A DNA stretch of 64,000 nucleotides from the NCBI GenBank assembly GCA_002490835.1, contig DKUU01000021.1, positions 1-64,000 on the forward strand, read 5' to 3'. Below the pieces are notes generated by a model, which was given only the letters and a program-made list of their open reading frames with translations, made no database searches and was not told the origin of the DNA. This DNA is from Lachnospiraceae bacterium UBA7196 (GTDB lineage Bacteria > Bacillota > Clostridia > Lachnospirales > Lachnospiraceae). Shown here piece after piece: positions 34,479 to 42,662 of the stretch. Numbering within the stretch: the first letter of the stretch is position 1; the number at the start of each line of letters is the position of its first letter. The position numbers and the translations under genes were made by a program.

Positions 34479-35708
34479 TTACAAATCTGCAAGGAAAGAA
34501 AGAGTAAATTCCGCCCCCTCCCCCGGCTTACTGTTTACCGAGAGGATGCCGCCCTGTCCTTCCACAATGGACTTAGCAAGGGGCAGTCCCAGTCCGATAC
34601 CTTGTCTGCCGCCTTCCTTGTTACTGCGGTAAAACCGCTTGAAGATATGGTGAATGTCTTCCTGCGCAATGCCGCAGCCGTCATCCGCCACCGACAGCCG
34701 AAACATTGCCGGGGAGCTTTCCCAAAAAACCGTGACTGTACCGCCCGCATCGGTGTGATCCAGCGCATTCTTGATCAGATTAGACACTGCTTCTCTCGTC
34801 CATTCCCTGTCACAAAAAAGCATCTGCGCCTCGTCGCCTTCCATGATAAGCCGCTTTCCTTCCTGCCGCGCCCTTTCGGACAGATCGGCGGCCGCACTTT
34901 TCGCTAACTCAGCCGCAAAAACCCACTCCTTTTGAAAGACAATACTTCCCGCATCGATGCGGCTGACCTTTAAAAGCGTCTGCACAAGCTGTTCGATCCG
35001 ATCAAGAGACTGCATGGTCTTTTGGGAAAACCGCTCCACCGTCTCTTTGCGGTCCGGCTCCTGCGCAATGATCTCCGTGTACATATGCAGGGCCGCCAGC
35101 GGCGTTTTTAACTGATGGGAAATGTCAGAGATCGTGTCCTTTAAAAAGACTTTCCGCTCCTGTTCTTTTTCACCCTGCGCCCGCAGCGCCACGGCCAATT
35201 CCTCTACCGCCGAGAACAACTGGTAGATGCTCCCGTTCTCATTCTGCGGCAGATGCCGTTCAAAATGCCCATCGGCATACTGCGTAATGATATTCTCCGC
35301 CTGCCGGTACAGCTTCTCCCGCTTCCATAAAAATCGAATCGTCATGCCAAGCAAAATAACCGCTAATATGACTCCTATGCCGGCTGCGATCCGCCCAAAC
35401 AGCCGCACAGAACGATCTATGGAGGGAAACAGCCGAAAAGATACGACCTGCGTGTGTCCGAGCTGCGCTAACAATTTTGCGCCTTCCCCACTGGGTTCTG
35501 CGCCTCTGACTGCCTGCGCGATCGAGGCACGGGGAACGCCCTGTTCCATCAAAGAAGCAACTATGGTCTGCTCCCGTTCAAAAAGAAGCTGCTGCGCCTC
35601 CCTTCCGTGAAGCCACGAAAGAAAAAGTGTCAGCAGCAAAAATGCGCCGAATAATGCCGTTAAAATTGTAACGTAAAATCGCGTGTTTTTATCCTGCAAT
35701 ATATTCAT
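34479..35708 (-). CDS. Sensor histidine kinase (OmpR-partner type)
   Basis: Start at 35708 (MNILQDKNTRFYVTILTAL) behind GGAGGG. Two membrane helices (about 13-33 and 105-130) flank a small extracellular loop. A HAMP-like linker, the phosphoacceptor DISHQLKTPLAALHMYTEI, then the ATPase with NLIKNALDHTDAGG (N box), VADDGCGIAQED (G1) and RQGIGLGLPLAKSI (G2). The regulator gene lies upstream across a two-hairpin element; the ABC genes follow. The pair probably senses an export substrate or envelope damage and controls that transporter. Confidence 0.92.
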   Translation of the reverse strand: MNILQDKNTRFYVTILTALFGAFLLLTLFLSWLHGREAQQLLFEREQTIVASLMEQGVPRASIAQAVRGAEPSGEGAKLLAQLGHTQVVSFRLFPSIDRSVRLFGRIAAGIGVILAVILLGMTIRFLWKREKLYRQAENIITQYADGHFERHLPQNENGSIYQLFSAVEELAVALRAQGEKEQERKVFLKDTISDISHQLKTPLAALHMYTEIIAQEPDRKETVERFSQKTMQSLDRIEQLVQTLLKVSRIDAGSIVFQKEWVFAAELAKSAAADLSERARQEGKRLIMEGDEAQMLFCDREWTREAVSNLIKNALDHTDAGGTVTVFWESSPAMFRLSVADDGCGIAQEDIHHIFKRFYRSNKEGGRQGIGLGLPLAKSIVEGQGGILSVNSKPGEGAEFTLSFLADL

Positions 35709-35732
35709 TAGTACCCTCCGCAAATCCAATCG

Positions 35733-35824
35733 GAGAATGCCGCTTTTTGGGCATTCTCCTGCGTGAAACTTAGAACTTCTCCGCGATATGCCCTCTGGCA
35801 TGAGCGGCTAGAAGTTCTTTTCAC
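35733..35824. repeat. Two-hairpin intergenic element, copy B
   Basis: Hairpin 1 gagaatgcc / ggcattctc (35733-35758). Hairpin 2 gtgaaa-ctt-agaacttct (35763-35780) with agaagttct-tttcac (35810-35824). The right arm includes the last codons and stop of the response regulator gene, as copy A does for the HD-GYP gene. Here it lies within a regulator-kinase operon, so it may act as an attenuator. Confidence 0.65.
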
Positions 35825-36515
35825 ATTTCCATTTGTATCCGAATCCCCGCACCGTCAGCAAATACTTCGGATGAGAGGGATTGTCCTCAATTTTTTCCCG
35901 CAGTCTGCGGATATAGACAGATAATGTATTATCATCCACAAAACTGCCGTTTCCGTCCCAGAGCGCATCCAGTATCGTATTCCTTAAAACAGTCTGCCCC
36001 GCATTGCGGACAAGCAGACAAAGCAGACGGTATTCCCCAACTGTCAGCTCCAACGGACGATCCTGTAAGGACGCGCTGCCTCCTAGCAGATCGATGGACA
36101 ACGGCCCGGAAGTAAGCCTGTTCGCGCTGTCTTCCCCGCTGATCCCGCTCCGTCTAAGCAGCGCCCGGATTCGGGAGCATAGTTCCCCCAGCTTAAAAGG
36201 TTTTGTGATATAATCGTCCGCGCCGCCGTCCAGCCCGCGGATCACATTGACCTCCTCATCCATCGCCGTCAAAAAGATGATCGGCACCCGCTTGTCCCGC
36301 TCCCGCACGTGACGGCACACATCCATGCCGTTTCCGTCCGGCAGGGTCACGTCCAATAATAAAAGGCTGTAGCTCTTTTCTTTCAGGCAGTCATACGCAG
36401 CCCCGACTGTCTGCGCCACGTCTACGGCATAGCCCTCTCTTTGCAGGGAATAGGTCAGGCCGTCGATCAGATCCGCATCATCCTCCAGTAAAAGAATCGT
36501 CTGTTCCAATAGCAC
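35808..36515 (-). CDS. OmpR-family response regulator
   Basis: 235 aa. Receiver domain with acidic pair EDD near 11-13, phospho-acceptor Asp about 55 (LLLLDVTLPDG), and the conserved KPF motif. The winged-helix domain starts near 128 (LELTVGEYRLLCLLVRNAGQTVLR) and ends VRGFGYKW. Translation begins at a GTG (36515) close behind GAGGAGA; a TTG six bases on is an alternative. Partner of the kinase downstream; likely activates the ABC exporter. Confidence 0.92.
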   Translation of the reverse strand: MLLEQTILLLEDDADLIDGLTYSLQREGYAVDVAQTVGAAYDCLKEKSYSLLLLDVTLPDGNGMDVCRHVRERDKRVPIIFLTAMDEEVNVIRGLDGGADDYITKPFKLGELCSRIRALLRRSGISGEDSANRLTSGPLSIDLLGGSASLQDRPLELTVGEYRLLCLLVRNAGQTVLRNTILDALWDGNGSFVDDNTLSVYIRRLREKIEDNPSHPKYLLTVRGFGYKWKCEKNF

Positions 36516-36663
36516 GCTCTCCTCGTCTTTCTGTACGCATCCTTCTCTATTGCCCCAAAACAGGGCAATTCGGATTTATTTCATGATACTTAAACATCAT
36601 ACCACAAAACATGCGGGAATTGATAGACTTATGATTCATTCAGGGTTCTGCGCATACTTCCTA

Positions 36664-36996
36664 CTACCAGATCCACGTCATTAAAAAAGCGCTTACCACA
36701 CCTCCCACGGCAAACACCGGGAGCAGCGGCAGCATGACTTTGACATGCAACCATTTCTGGCGGTACTCCTTCTCCATATGCTCTGTGCCCGGCAGGCGGA
36801 TTCTTCTGATATTCGCAAAAAGAATCCAGTCCAGAAAACAGGTGTCAAAAGCGGCCAGAGCGGTAGTATTCTTCCTGAATTTCAGGCGGATAATCACCGA
36901 TAAAGGTCAAGGGGTGATAAACAACAGTCCAAATACAAAACCCCCAAACACCATTGTCATGATGATGCACTCCACGATAAAAACCGATAGGTTCAT
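36664..36996 (-). pseudogene. Decayed small membrane-protein gene
   Basis: A good start (GGAGGAAGAAA then ATG at 36996) opens MNLSVFIVECIIMTMVFGGF, a membrane helix, and stops at TGA after ITP (36907). In the next frame the sequence goes on sensibly as PLTFIGDYPPEIQEEYYRS. It then returns to the first frame as AAFDTCFLDWILFANIRRIR and continues with a last membrane helix. One base lost in a C run, plus an internal loss after EEYYRS, explain this. An ATG at 36897 could still give a 77-aa C-terminal product. The family is not named with confidence. Confidence 0.6.
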
Positions 36997-37008
36997 TTTC
37001 TTCCTCCT

Positions 37009-37641
37009 CTACTGCGGATTTTTCACCCTATCCCCGACAGACCAATAATCGCAGACACCCGCGCCATCCGCAATCGTATGCTCGCGGTAAAGCTTCCCAT
37101 GCTGACAGGCAAACATCACGTGGTCCGTCTCGCACAGCGGTTTCATGATCTCGCCAAGACCAATCCCCGTAAGGTAGCTGCAGATCGGGCATACCGAAAA
37201 ATAGAAATAACTGCCATCCCTGTGAAGTTTCTCGTCAAAATGCACTTTCCATGTGGTCGGATATTTTTCCCCGTTTCCCGCATCATACCATTTCTCATAT
37301 TTCTTCATGTCCCGATACCATTTATCAGGCGTACGGTTTAAGTCTGTCATGCCAAAAAAACATTTCACTTTGGTCAGGACATCCGTCATGATAAGACCCA
37401 TGTCATCCGGCGAAAGCTCCTTTTTTGTGCCGAGCCATGCCCCGACAAAAACATAAGCAAAATAAGCGTTCGACGCCATGGGATTCCCTTTCCCAAGCTC
37501 CGGCGCGTTTTCCACAAGCCTCTGATAATCCCGCCGGCCGTTCTTCACTGCCCTGCCAGCCAGTTTTCTTCCGTAACGTTTCCGGATGCTGCTTTTTATC
37601 ATCGGCGAAAAAAGAAACCAGTACATTCCGTTCTGCTTCAT
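37009..37641 (-). CDS. L-2-amino-thiazoline-4-carboxylate-hydrolase-like protein
   Basis: Start at 37641 (MKQNGMYWFLFSPMIKS) with GGAGG upstream, spacing slightly long. 210 aa. The C-terminal half carries the conserved family pattern with Cys and aromatic residues: YFSVCPICSYLTGIGLGEIMKPLCETDHVMF and GVCDYWSVGD. Members are named for ATC hydrolase, which opens a thiazoline ring on the way to cysteine, but most clostridial homologues have no tested activity. It lies 12 bp upstream of the decayed membrane gene. Confidence 0.75.
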   Translation of the reverse strand: MKQNGMYWFLFSPMIKSSIRKRYGRKLAGRAVKNGRRDYQRLVENAPELGKGNPMASNAYFAYVFVGAWLGTKKELSPDDMGLIMTDVLTKVKCFFGMTDLNRTPDKWYRDMKKYEKWYDAGNGEKYPTTWKVHFDEKLHRDGSYFYFSVCPICSYLTGIGLGEIMKPLCETDHVMFACQHGKLYREHTIADGAGVCDYWSVGDRVKNPQ

Positions 37642-37681
37642 TGCCCGATGCCTCCTGTTCCCTCTGCTCTCCTGATTGCGA

Positions 37682-37744
37682 TTAGTATAAACTAACTTGC
37701 ACTTCAAAAAAATGTTGTCGTCTAGAGTTAGTTGCTGCTAACTC
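37682..37744 (-). promoter_or_regulatory. Two candidate operators upstream of the ATC-hydrolase-like gene
   Basis: Dyad ttagt-ataa-actaa at 37682-37695 and gagttag-ttgctg-ctaactc at 37725-37744 share the TTAG/CTAA half-site. A tatact -10-like word lies in the first. Probably binding sites of an unlinked regulator. Confidence 0.4.
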
Positions 37745-37796
37745 ACTTTAAATATAACCCTCATCTCTTGCTTTTGTCAATAGATAAAAATAGAAA

Positions 37797-37835
37797 CAGG
37801 AGAGCGTCCGTCAATTTCACACAAACGCTCTCCTG
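37797..37835 (-). terminator. Rho-independent terminator
   Basis: Arms caggagagcgt / acgctctcctg with a 17-nt loop, followed on the minus strand by a T-rich run. It ends the coiled-coil gene at 37853. Confidence 0.8.
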
Positions 37836-37852
37836 CCATAATGCACTGTTAT

Positions 37853-38458
37853 TTACTGCTCCGTAAACTCGGAATGCTGTCTCCTGTACGTGTCATTGTC
37901 CTTCTGACTCAGTTCCCGCTCTACCTGCGCCAGTTTGTTCTCCAGCTCCTTCGTCTTCTTCTCATCCCCGGAAGCCTCTTTGAGCTGCTGCTCCAGCTTT
38001 TTCTTCTTTTCTTTCAGTTCGCGGATCTCCCGATCGACTTTATCCGTATTTCCCACGCATTTCTCTTCGCCGCCATCTGGCTCCTGACCATTTACTGCGG
38101 GCACCTTTTTATCTCCGCCTTTCGAACCATCCGGCGCTCCTTCGGGCCCTTCCTTCCCATCTGCCTTATCGGCTTTTTTCGGGTCGTTAAAATAAATCTT
38201 TTTCCTGCCGTTCTCATCCTGCCCCACACGGTAAAGGCCGTTCGGCTTTTCGTCTGACTGTTCGCTGCTGATATACTCGTCCTGCGGCGCAAATCTGTTG
38301 TTCGACGCCTGTTCTTCTTGCTGCGCAGTTTTGGTTTTCGCTGCCTTTTCCCCGTCCTGACTGTTTTCGGCTTTCGCTGCCTCCTCCCTCCCAGCCTGCA
38401 GCCGCTCCTCGTAATCGGTCTTATAAGCGCTGCCGTTTACCTTGATTTCCATTGCCAT
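37853..38458 (-). CDS. Hypothetical charged coiled-coil protein
   Basis: 201 aa, behind AAGGAGG. The N-terminus reads MAMEIKVNGSAYKTDYEERL. A hydrophilic, glycine- and lysine-rich middle follows, then a coiled coil (DREIRELKEKKKKLEQQL ... ELENKLAQVERELS). No signal peptide or membrane segment. The order, a short ordered head, disorder, then coiled coil, recalls small cytosolic or flagellum-associated proteins of this family of bacteria, but this is only an impression. Monocistronic, with its own terminator. Confidence 0.65.
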   Translation of the reverse strand: MAMEIKVNGSAYKTDYEERLQAGREEAAKAENSQDGEKAAKTKTAQQEEQASNNRFAPQDEYISSEQSDEKPNGLYRVGQDENGRKKIYFNDPKKADKADGKEGPEGAPDGSKGGDKKVPAVNGQEPDGGEEKCVGNTDKVDREIRELKEKKKKLEQQLKEASGDEKKTKELENKLAQVERELSQKDNDTYRRQHSEFTEQ

Positions 38459-38600
38459 ATTCGTTATCCTCCTTTTCTTTGCAGAATTTCCACAGTACTT
38501 TCAAAATCAACTTTACGTCCTTCAAAGGGACCTCTTTTGAAGTACCTTTCGTGCTGCTCACACATTTTGTTTCGGAATAAGAAAAGAAGAATAAACCGTT

Positions 38601-39911
38601 CTACCGTGGGATGCTCTCTGCATGCCGTGGAATGACAAGCAGAACGCTTAACAAAAAGGATGTGGCCTGTGTTTTGATGCTCATAGCTCCCTGATATTTT
38701 TCCGCTGTCGCTTTGATATTTTTCAGGCCTATCCCCCATTCGGCAAACCCTTTTCCTGAAAAACTGTTTTCGACTTCCAGCAAAACAAGATCGCCCTGAA
38801 GCCGCCCTGCCACACGGATATACTTATCCTCGCCGCCTCTTATCTCCTGACAGGCCCGTATCGCATTATCCAAGGCATTGGAGAGGATCATGCAAAAATC
38901 GATATCGCGAATCTCGCAGGGATAAGGCAAAAGCAGGGAACATTCCGCGGCAACTCCCATACTTTCCGCGATCCCTAATTTATTGCCCAGCAGAATATCC
39001 GCCGCCGGATTGCCGGTGCTGCACGGAAAAGAAAGCGCCTGCGACAAATCCGCCAGATCGCCGATATAGGTAAGCGCTTCCTCCCGTTTCCCATTCTCTA
39101 AAAGATCCTTTACCACCGTGATGTGATTTTTAATATCGTGACGGAAGGATTTTGTCTTATCATAGCGCGCCCGCGCTTCCTCCACATACTGATTCAGGAA
39201 ATGCTCCTCATGCTCCAACAGGGACAGTTCCGTGTGCAGCCGAAAATTTTGAAGCAGTTTTTTGTAGGCAAACAGGATACAGAATAAACTAGCCATACCA
39301 AAAAGCTGGATCGCAAGCATCTGATAAGGATCGACCGCTATGATACTGCCGGCGGCATTATGCACCACCGTGGTTCCATAAAGGACAGCATTGATATATT
39401 CATCCATAAAAAAGAGCATCAGGATCGGAATCAGGATCATAAAAAGATACTGTTTCTCCATCATATCGCCGTGCAAAAAATAACGGTACGCCGCACAATA
39501 GCACAGGGCAGTCAGCGCCAATACCGTCATTCCCAACGAAACGGACATCGCAGCGGCCGCATTCTGATGCAGAGCCGCTATTTTCGGATATAAAATACCC
39601 GACAGGGAATTGATGATCCCAAAGCAAAGTTCCATGATCTCCACCGTCAGCGCCGCATATAAAAGAACCGATCTCCAATCGGAATGATATATGATGATTC
39701 CCATCGCCATAAGAAAGAGCGCATAAACCAGATATTGAACGACGCTTCCCGCAGGCGAAAGTAGCATTACCACACAGCAAAGCCCCGCCAAAGGCAGTTC
39801 ATAAAAAGGCTTCCTCTTCTTCTGCAGACATTTTACAAAAAAGAAAAAGCCCAAAAGCAACTGCATACCGCCTATGACGAAACTATTGAAAATATCAAGA
39901 AATACCGCCAT
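38601..39911 (-). CDS. GHKL-type sensor histidine kinase (LytTR partner)
   Basis: 436 aa. Six or more membrane helices fill residues 1-215. A linker helix, phosphoacceptor segment SFRHDIKNHITVVKDLLENGK and GHKL ATPase (MILSNALDNAIRACQEI; GIGLKNIKATAEKYQG) follow. The FRHDIKNH motif is typical for AgrC/VirS-type kinases. It follows its regulator gene by one base. No peptide gene is seen nearby. Second LytTR-type two-component system of the window. Confidence 0.9.
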   Translation of the reverse strand: MAVFLDIFNSFVIGGMQLLLGFFFFVKCLQKKRKPFYELPLAGLCCVVMLLSPAGSVVQYLVYALFLMAMGIIIYHSDWRSVLLYAALTVEIMELCFGIINSLSGILYPKIAALHQNAAAAMSVSLGMTVLALTALCYCAAYRYFLHGDMMEKQYLFMILIPILMLFFMDEYINAVLYGTTVVHNAAGSIIAVDPYQMLAIQLFGMASLFCILFAYKKLLQNFRLHTELSLLEHEEHFLNQYVEEARARYDKTKSFRHDIKNHITVVKDLLENGKREEALTYIGDLADLSQALSFPCSTGNPAADILLGNKLGIAESMGVAAECSLLLPYPCEIRDIDFCMILSNALDNAIRACQEIRGGEDKYIRVAGRLQGDLVLLEVENSFSGKGFAEWGIGLKNIKATAEKYQGAMSIKTQATSFLLSVLLVIPRHAESIPR

Positions 39912-39912
39912 C

Positions 39913-40623
39913 TCACGATCTCCAATCCTTCATATACTGCAAAACCACCTCGGCAAATTCCTTGCTGCGCAGTCTGGAAACAGGGATCTCTTCCCCATTT
40001 TCCATATAGGCCGCGCCATTTTTATAACTTTTTAAGTATTTCATATTGATCAGATAACTTCTGTGGCAGCGAAAAAAACGGCCGTCCAATCTGGCCTCCA
40101 GATTTTCAATCCGGTCATAAAAATCAACCACCTCCGAGGACGCCAAATGCAGATACACCTTCTTGTCCATGATCTCGGCAAAAACGATATCGGCAAAGGA
40201 AATCAGGCTTCTCTCATAGCCCTTCTGCACAAACAGTTTTTCCTCGCCGTCACTTTTCATGGAAACAAGCAGACGCTCCATCGTCCTTGCAAACTGCTCC
40301 TTCTCAAGCGGTTTCACCAGATAGTCGTAGGCCTGCACTTCAAAGGATTGAAACACCATCTCTTTCAGAATCGTGATAAAAATAAGAAAGCCCTTAAAAT
40401 TTTGGCTGCGCAGTTTCCACGCAGCCTCCATGCCGTCCATCCCCTCCATCTGGATATCCAGAAAAAGGATATCAATCTTCCTGTCGTATTTCAGCAATTC
40501 CTTTCCATTGGAAAAACAAACAATAGACGCCTCCATATTCTTTTCACGAAAAAAGTCTGAAGCCAGTTTTTTGACCTGATCCGCTATATAATTTTCGTCA
40601 TCACAGACCGCAATCGTAATCAC
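39913..40623 (-). CDS. LytTR-family response regulator
   Basis: 236 aa. Receiver with CDDE near the start, phospho-acceptor Asp about 56 (ILFLDIQMEGMDG) and YLVKPLEKE. The LytTR domain begins about 135 (LISFADIVFAEIMDKKVYLHL) and contains RFFRCHRSYLINMKYLKSY, the family's DNA-contact region. First of the two-gene unit with the kinase. Targets may include its own promoter or the coiled-coil gene downstream; no clear LytTR direct repeat was found by eye. Confidence 0.92.
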   Translation of the reverse strand: MITIAVCDDENYIADQVKKLASDFFREKNMEASIVCFSNGKELLKYDRKIDILFLDIQMEGMDGMEAAWKLRSQNFKGFLIFITILKEMVFQSFEVQAYDYLVKPLEKEQFARTMERLLVSMKSDGEEKLFVQKGYERSLISFADIVFAEIMDKKVYLHLASSEVVDFYDRIENLEARLDGRFFRCHRSYLINMKYLKSYKNGAAYMENGEEIPVSRLRSKEFAEVVLQYMKDWRS

Positions 40624-40671
40624 TATTCCGCCTCCCTAAGACTGCTATCATAGCACGTTTCTTCTCCCATA

Positions 40672-40703
40672 ACAAGAAAAGTGCCGCCAGATGCACTGAC
40701 GGC
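40672..40703 (-). terminator. Terminator of the YunG gene
   Basis: Arms gccgccag / ctgacggc (one mismatch) and a following TTTTCTTGTT on the minus strand, just past the stop of the YunG-like gene. Confidence 0.6.
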
Positions 40704-40718
40704 GCCGCAAAATGCTAT

Positions 40719-41153
40719 TCATTCCGCGCACTGTTTCTTTAAGGCGTCCCGCAGATATTCGTAGCGTTTCCGCTTCTCCTCCTTCGCAAAATGCACCTCG
40801 CGAAACTGCTCCGGGTTATCCTGATAGCAAAGCTTCTCCTCCCCGAACTGCTCGCTGGTCAAGTCAAACACACTCTCCCCCACCACGTTATAACAGTGGA
40901 ACGTCCCGCCCTCTCTGGGGACCCCGTAGACCTTTCCGCCGAAGATATCCTGCACCAGAAACGCCGTGATGGAACACTGGCCGAGCGTTTTATTTTCTGC
41001 GCTCCAACCTTCCCGCAGTCGGGGCGCGCAGGTGTACTCGCACCAGATTTCTGACAGGGCGTCGTAGAGCTTCCTCGGTGTGTCAATCCCCGTATAATCT
41101 CCTGTGAGCGACGGAACGTCCGCACACTCCCATCCGTAAAATTTATAGGCCAT
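40719..41153 (-). CDS. YunG-like protein
   Basis: 144 aa, cytosolic. Core features of the YunG family are visible: SEIWCEYTCAPRLREGW, GQCSITAFLVQDIFGG, GVPREGGTFHCYNVV and FDLTSEQFG. The conserved Cys and His in GQC..FHCYN suggest a papain-like fold, but no activity has been shown to my knowledge. It lies 27 bp after the GH26 gene on the same strand, so the two may share a transcript. Confidence 0.85.
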   Translation of the reverse strand: MAYKFYGWECADVPSLTGDYTGIDTPRKLYDALSEIWCEYTCAPRLREGWSAENKTLGQCSITAFLVQDIFGGKVYGVPREGGTFHCYNVVGESVFDLTSEQFGEEKLCYQDNPEQFREVHFAKEEKRKRYEYLRDALKKQCAE

Positions 41154-41180
41154 ATTTGTCTCCTCCCGCCTGAAAGACGT

Positions 41181-42080
41181 CTAATCTCCGCTTTTCTCAA
41201 TAAATGCCGGCAGCTTGTCAAGCGTTATCACATAATCATTATTATAAATCTGTTTTAAGTCCGCGTCGTCATTGGTGTCCGTCAGATATTCCGTGTGCCA
41301 TGCCATGAACCAGACCCAGCCGGCGTTTTTGGCATGAAGCTGCTCTACCGTTGGGATGCGTCCGCACTCATGAAAACAGATCGGCATTTCCTTTTTCTCA
41401 ATGTTTTTCACCAGCTCGTAAAGGTTTTCATTCGCACCGTCCGTATAGGAATCCGCGCCGATCACATCAACATAATCGTCTCCCAGATACCACTTCTCAT
41501 ACCCTTTTCCTTCGCCTGAATAGCCAAGCACCCAGATGAGGTTATCCAGCTTGTGAAGATTTGTATAGCGGTCGTACATGAGGATCCACAGCTTTTTAAA
41601 GTTTTCCGGGCCGCCCCCGCCCCACCAGAACCATGCGCCGTCAAACTCATGAAACGGCCGCCACAGCACGGGAATGTCCTGTGCCTGTAATTTCTTTAAG
41701 GCTTCCGCCGCCTTATCCATCCCTGAAACAAGCGCCTCATATTCCGCCGTCCCCTCTGTCAGGGCCTTGTCCCAGTCGGAAATCTCTGTTTGCCCACATT
41801 CACCCCAGCCGCCGCAAAAATCACTGCCGCAATGCCAGCAGATCGTAACGATGCCGCCCCTTTTGTGCCACGCGGCGGCGCGCCTGTTCACACCGTCAAA
41901 ATCATCCTCCATATAGTCAAGACCCCGGATCGCGGGATATTTACCGCTCCTCTCGTATAGGTATTCAAACTCATACTGGTCGCTGCCCATCCACGTGGAC
42001 TCCTGCTGTCCCGAAATAATAGCCTTTCCGTAGGTATCGCAGATGTATGCGTAAAGTTCGGCTGTTCTTTTTCTTTTCAT
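41181..42080 (-). CDS. GH26-family glycosidase (beta-mannanase-like), cytosolic
   Basis: Start at 42080 (MKRKRTAELYAYICDTYG); the TTG at 42095 falls in the ribosome site AAAGGAAAT. 299 aa, the length of a bare GH26 catalytic domain. Acid/base Glu about 145 in WRPFHEFDGAWFWWGG and nucleophile Glu about 238 in ICFHECGR fit the family, as does IWVLGYSGEG. There is no signal peptide or carbohydrate-binding module, so it would act inside the cell on short beta-mannosides, or on another substrate. Confidence 0.85.
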   Translation of the reverse strand: MKRKRTAELYAYICDTYGKAIISGQQESTWMGSDQYEFEYLYERSGKYPAIRGLDYMEDDFDGVNRRAAAWHKRGGIVTICWHCGSDFCGGWGECGQTEISDWDKALTEGTAEYEALVSGMDKAAEALKKLQAQDIPVLWRPFHEFDGAWFWWGGGGPENFKKLWILMYDRYTNLHKLDNLIWVLGYSGEGKGYEKWYLGDDYVDVIGADSYTDGANENLYELVKNIEKKEMPICFHECGRIPTVEQLHAKNAGWVWFMAWHTEYLTDTNDDADLKQIYNNDYVITLDKLPAFIEKSGD

Positions 42081-42232
42081 GGGATTTCCTTTCAAAACAG
42101 TTTTTGTCGTTTTTCTATTCCACTATAGTTTATCTGTTTTTTCCGTCAGATTCAATGTAAAATTACACGGCATTATTTTATCCTGTCTTTATTCTTAAAT
42201 TTTTCTTGACATCTGTTATAAACTGTATAATG

Positions 42233-42255
42233 CTGTACTTATTCAAGTAATACAG
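42233..42255 (+). promoter_or_regulatory. Candidate GntR operator
   Basis: Imperfect dyad ctgtactt-attc-aagtaatacag 22 bp upstream of the GntR start. A TTGACA at 42206 and TATAAT at 42226 stand just upstream, but with only 14 bp between them, so the promoter is poorly spaced. Confidence 0.45.
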
Positions 42256-42276
42256 TCGAAGAAAGGCGGTACCTCT

Positions 42277-42648
42277 TTGGAAATTGTTATCAGCAATAAA
42301 ACAACTCGCCCTCTGTATGAGCAGATCATCGCACAGATCAAAGCGCAGATCATAAACGGCGAACTAAAAGCCGGAGAACCGCTTCCCTCCATCCGTTCTC
42401 TTGCTAAATCTCTGCAGATCAGTATTTTGACCGTTCAAAAGGCATACGATCTTCTGCAAACAGACGGCTTTATTGAAACAATCGCCGGAAAAGGCTGCTA
42501 TGTGTCGGCACAGAATCAGGACTTTTATCTGGAAGAGCAGCAAAAGAAAATAGAGGAACATTTTAACGAAGCGATCGAGATCGCCCGTACGAGCGGAATA
42601 TCACTCGATAAATTGCTTAACTTATTGACACTGCTGTATGACTATTAG
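42277..42648 (+). CDS. GntR-family regulator (YtrA type)
   Basis: 123 aa, the short YtrA format: winged helix (RPLYEQIIAQIKAQIINGELKAGEPLPSIRSLAKSLQISILTVQKAYDLLQTDGFIETIAGKGCYV) then a dimerisation helix pair. Translation starts at TTG (42277) with AAAGGCGG 8 bases upstream; no ATG option fits. YtrA-type repressors control the ABC transporter encoded behind them. Here that transporter is reduced to a chimera, so the regulator probably has lost its local target. Confidence 0.9.
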   Translation: MEIVISNKTTRPLYEQIIAQIKAQIINGELKAGEPLPSIRSLAKSLQISILTVQKAYDLLQTDGFIETIAGKGCYVSAQNQDFYLEEQQKKIEEHFNEAIEIARTSGISLDKLLNLLTLLYDY

Positions 42649-42662
42649 GAAGAAGGTTAAAA

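Noticed and set aside
42206..42231. TTGACA and TATAAT before the GntR gene as a standard promoter
   Set aside because: Only 14 bp separate them; either an unusual promoter or chance in AT-rich sequence, so it is mentioned only within the operator entry.
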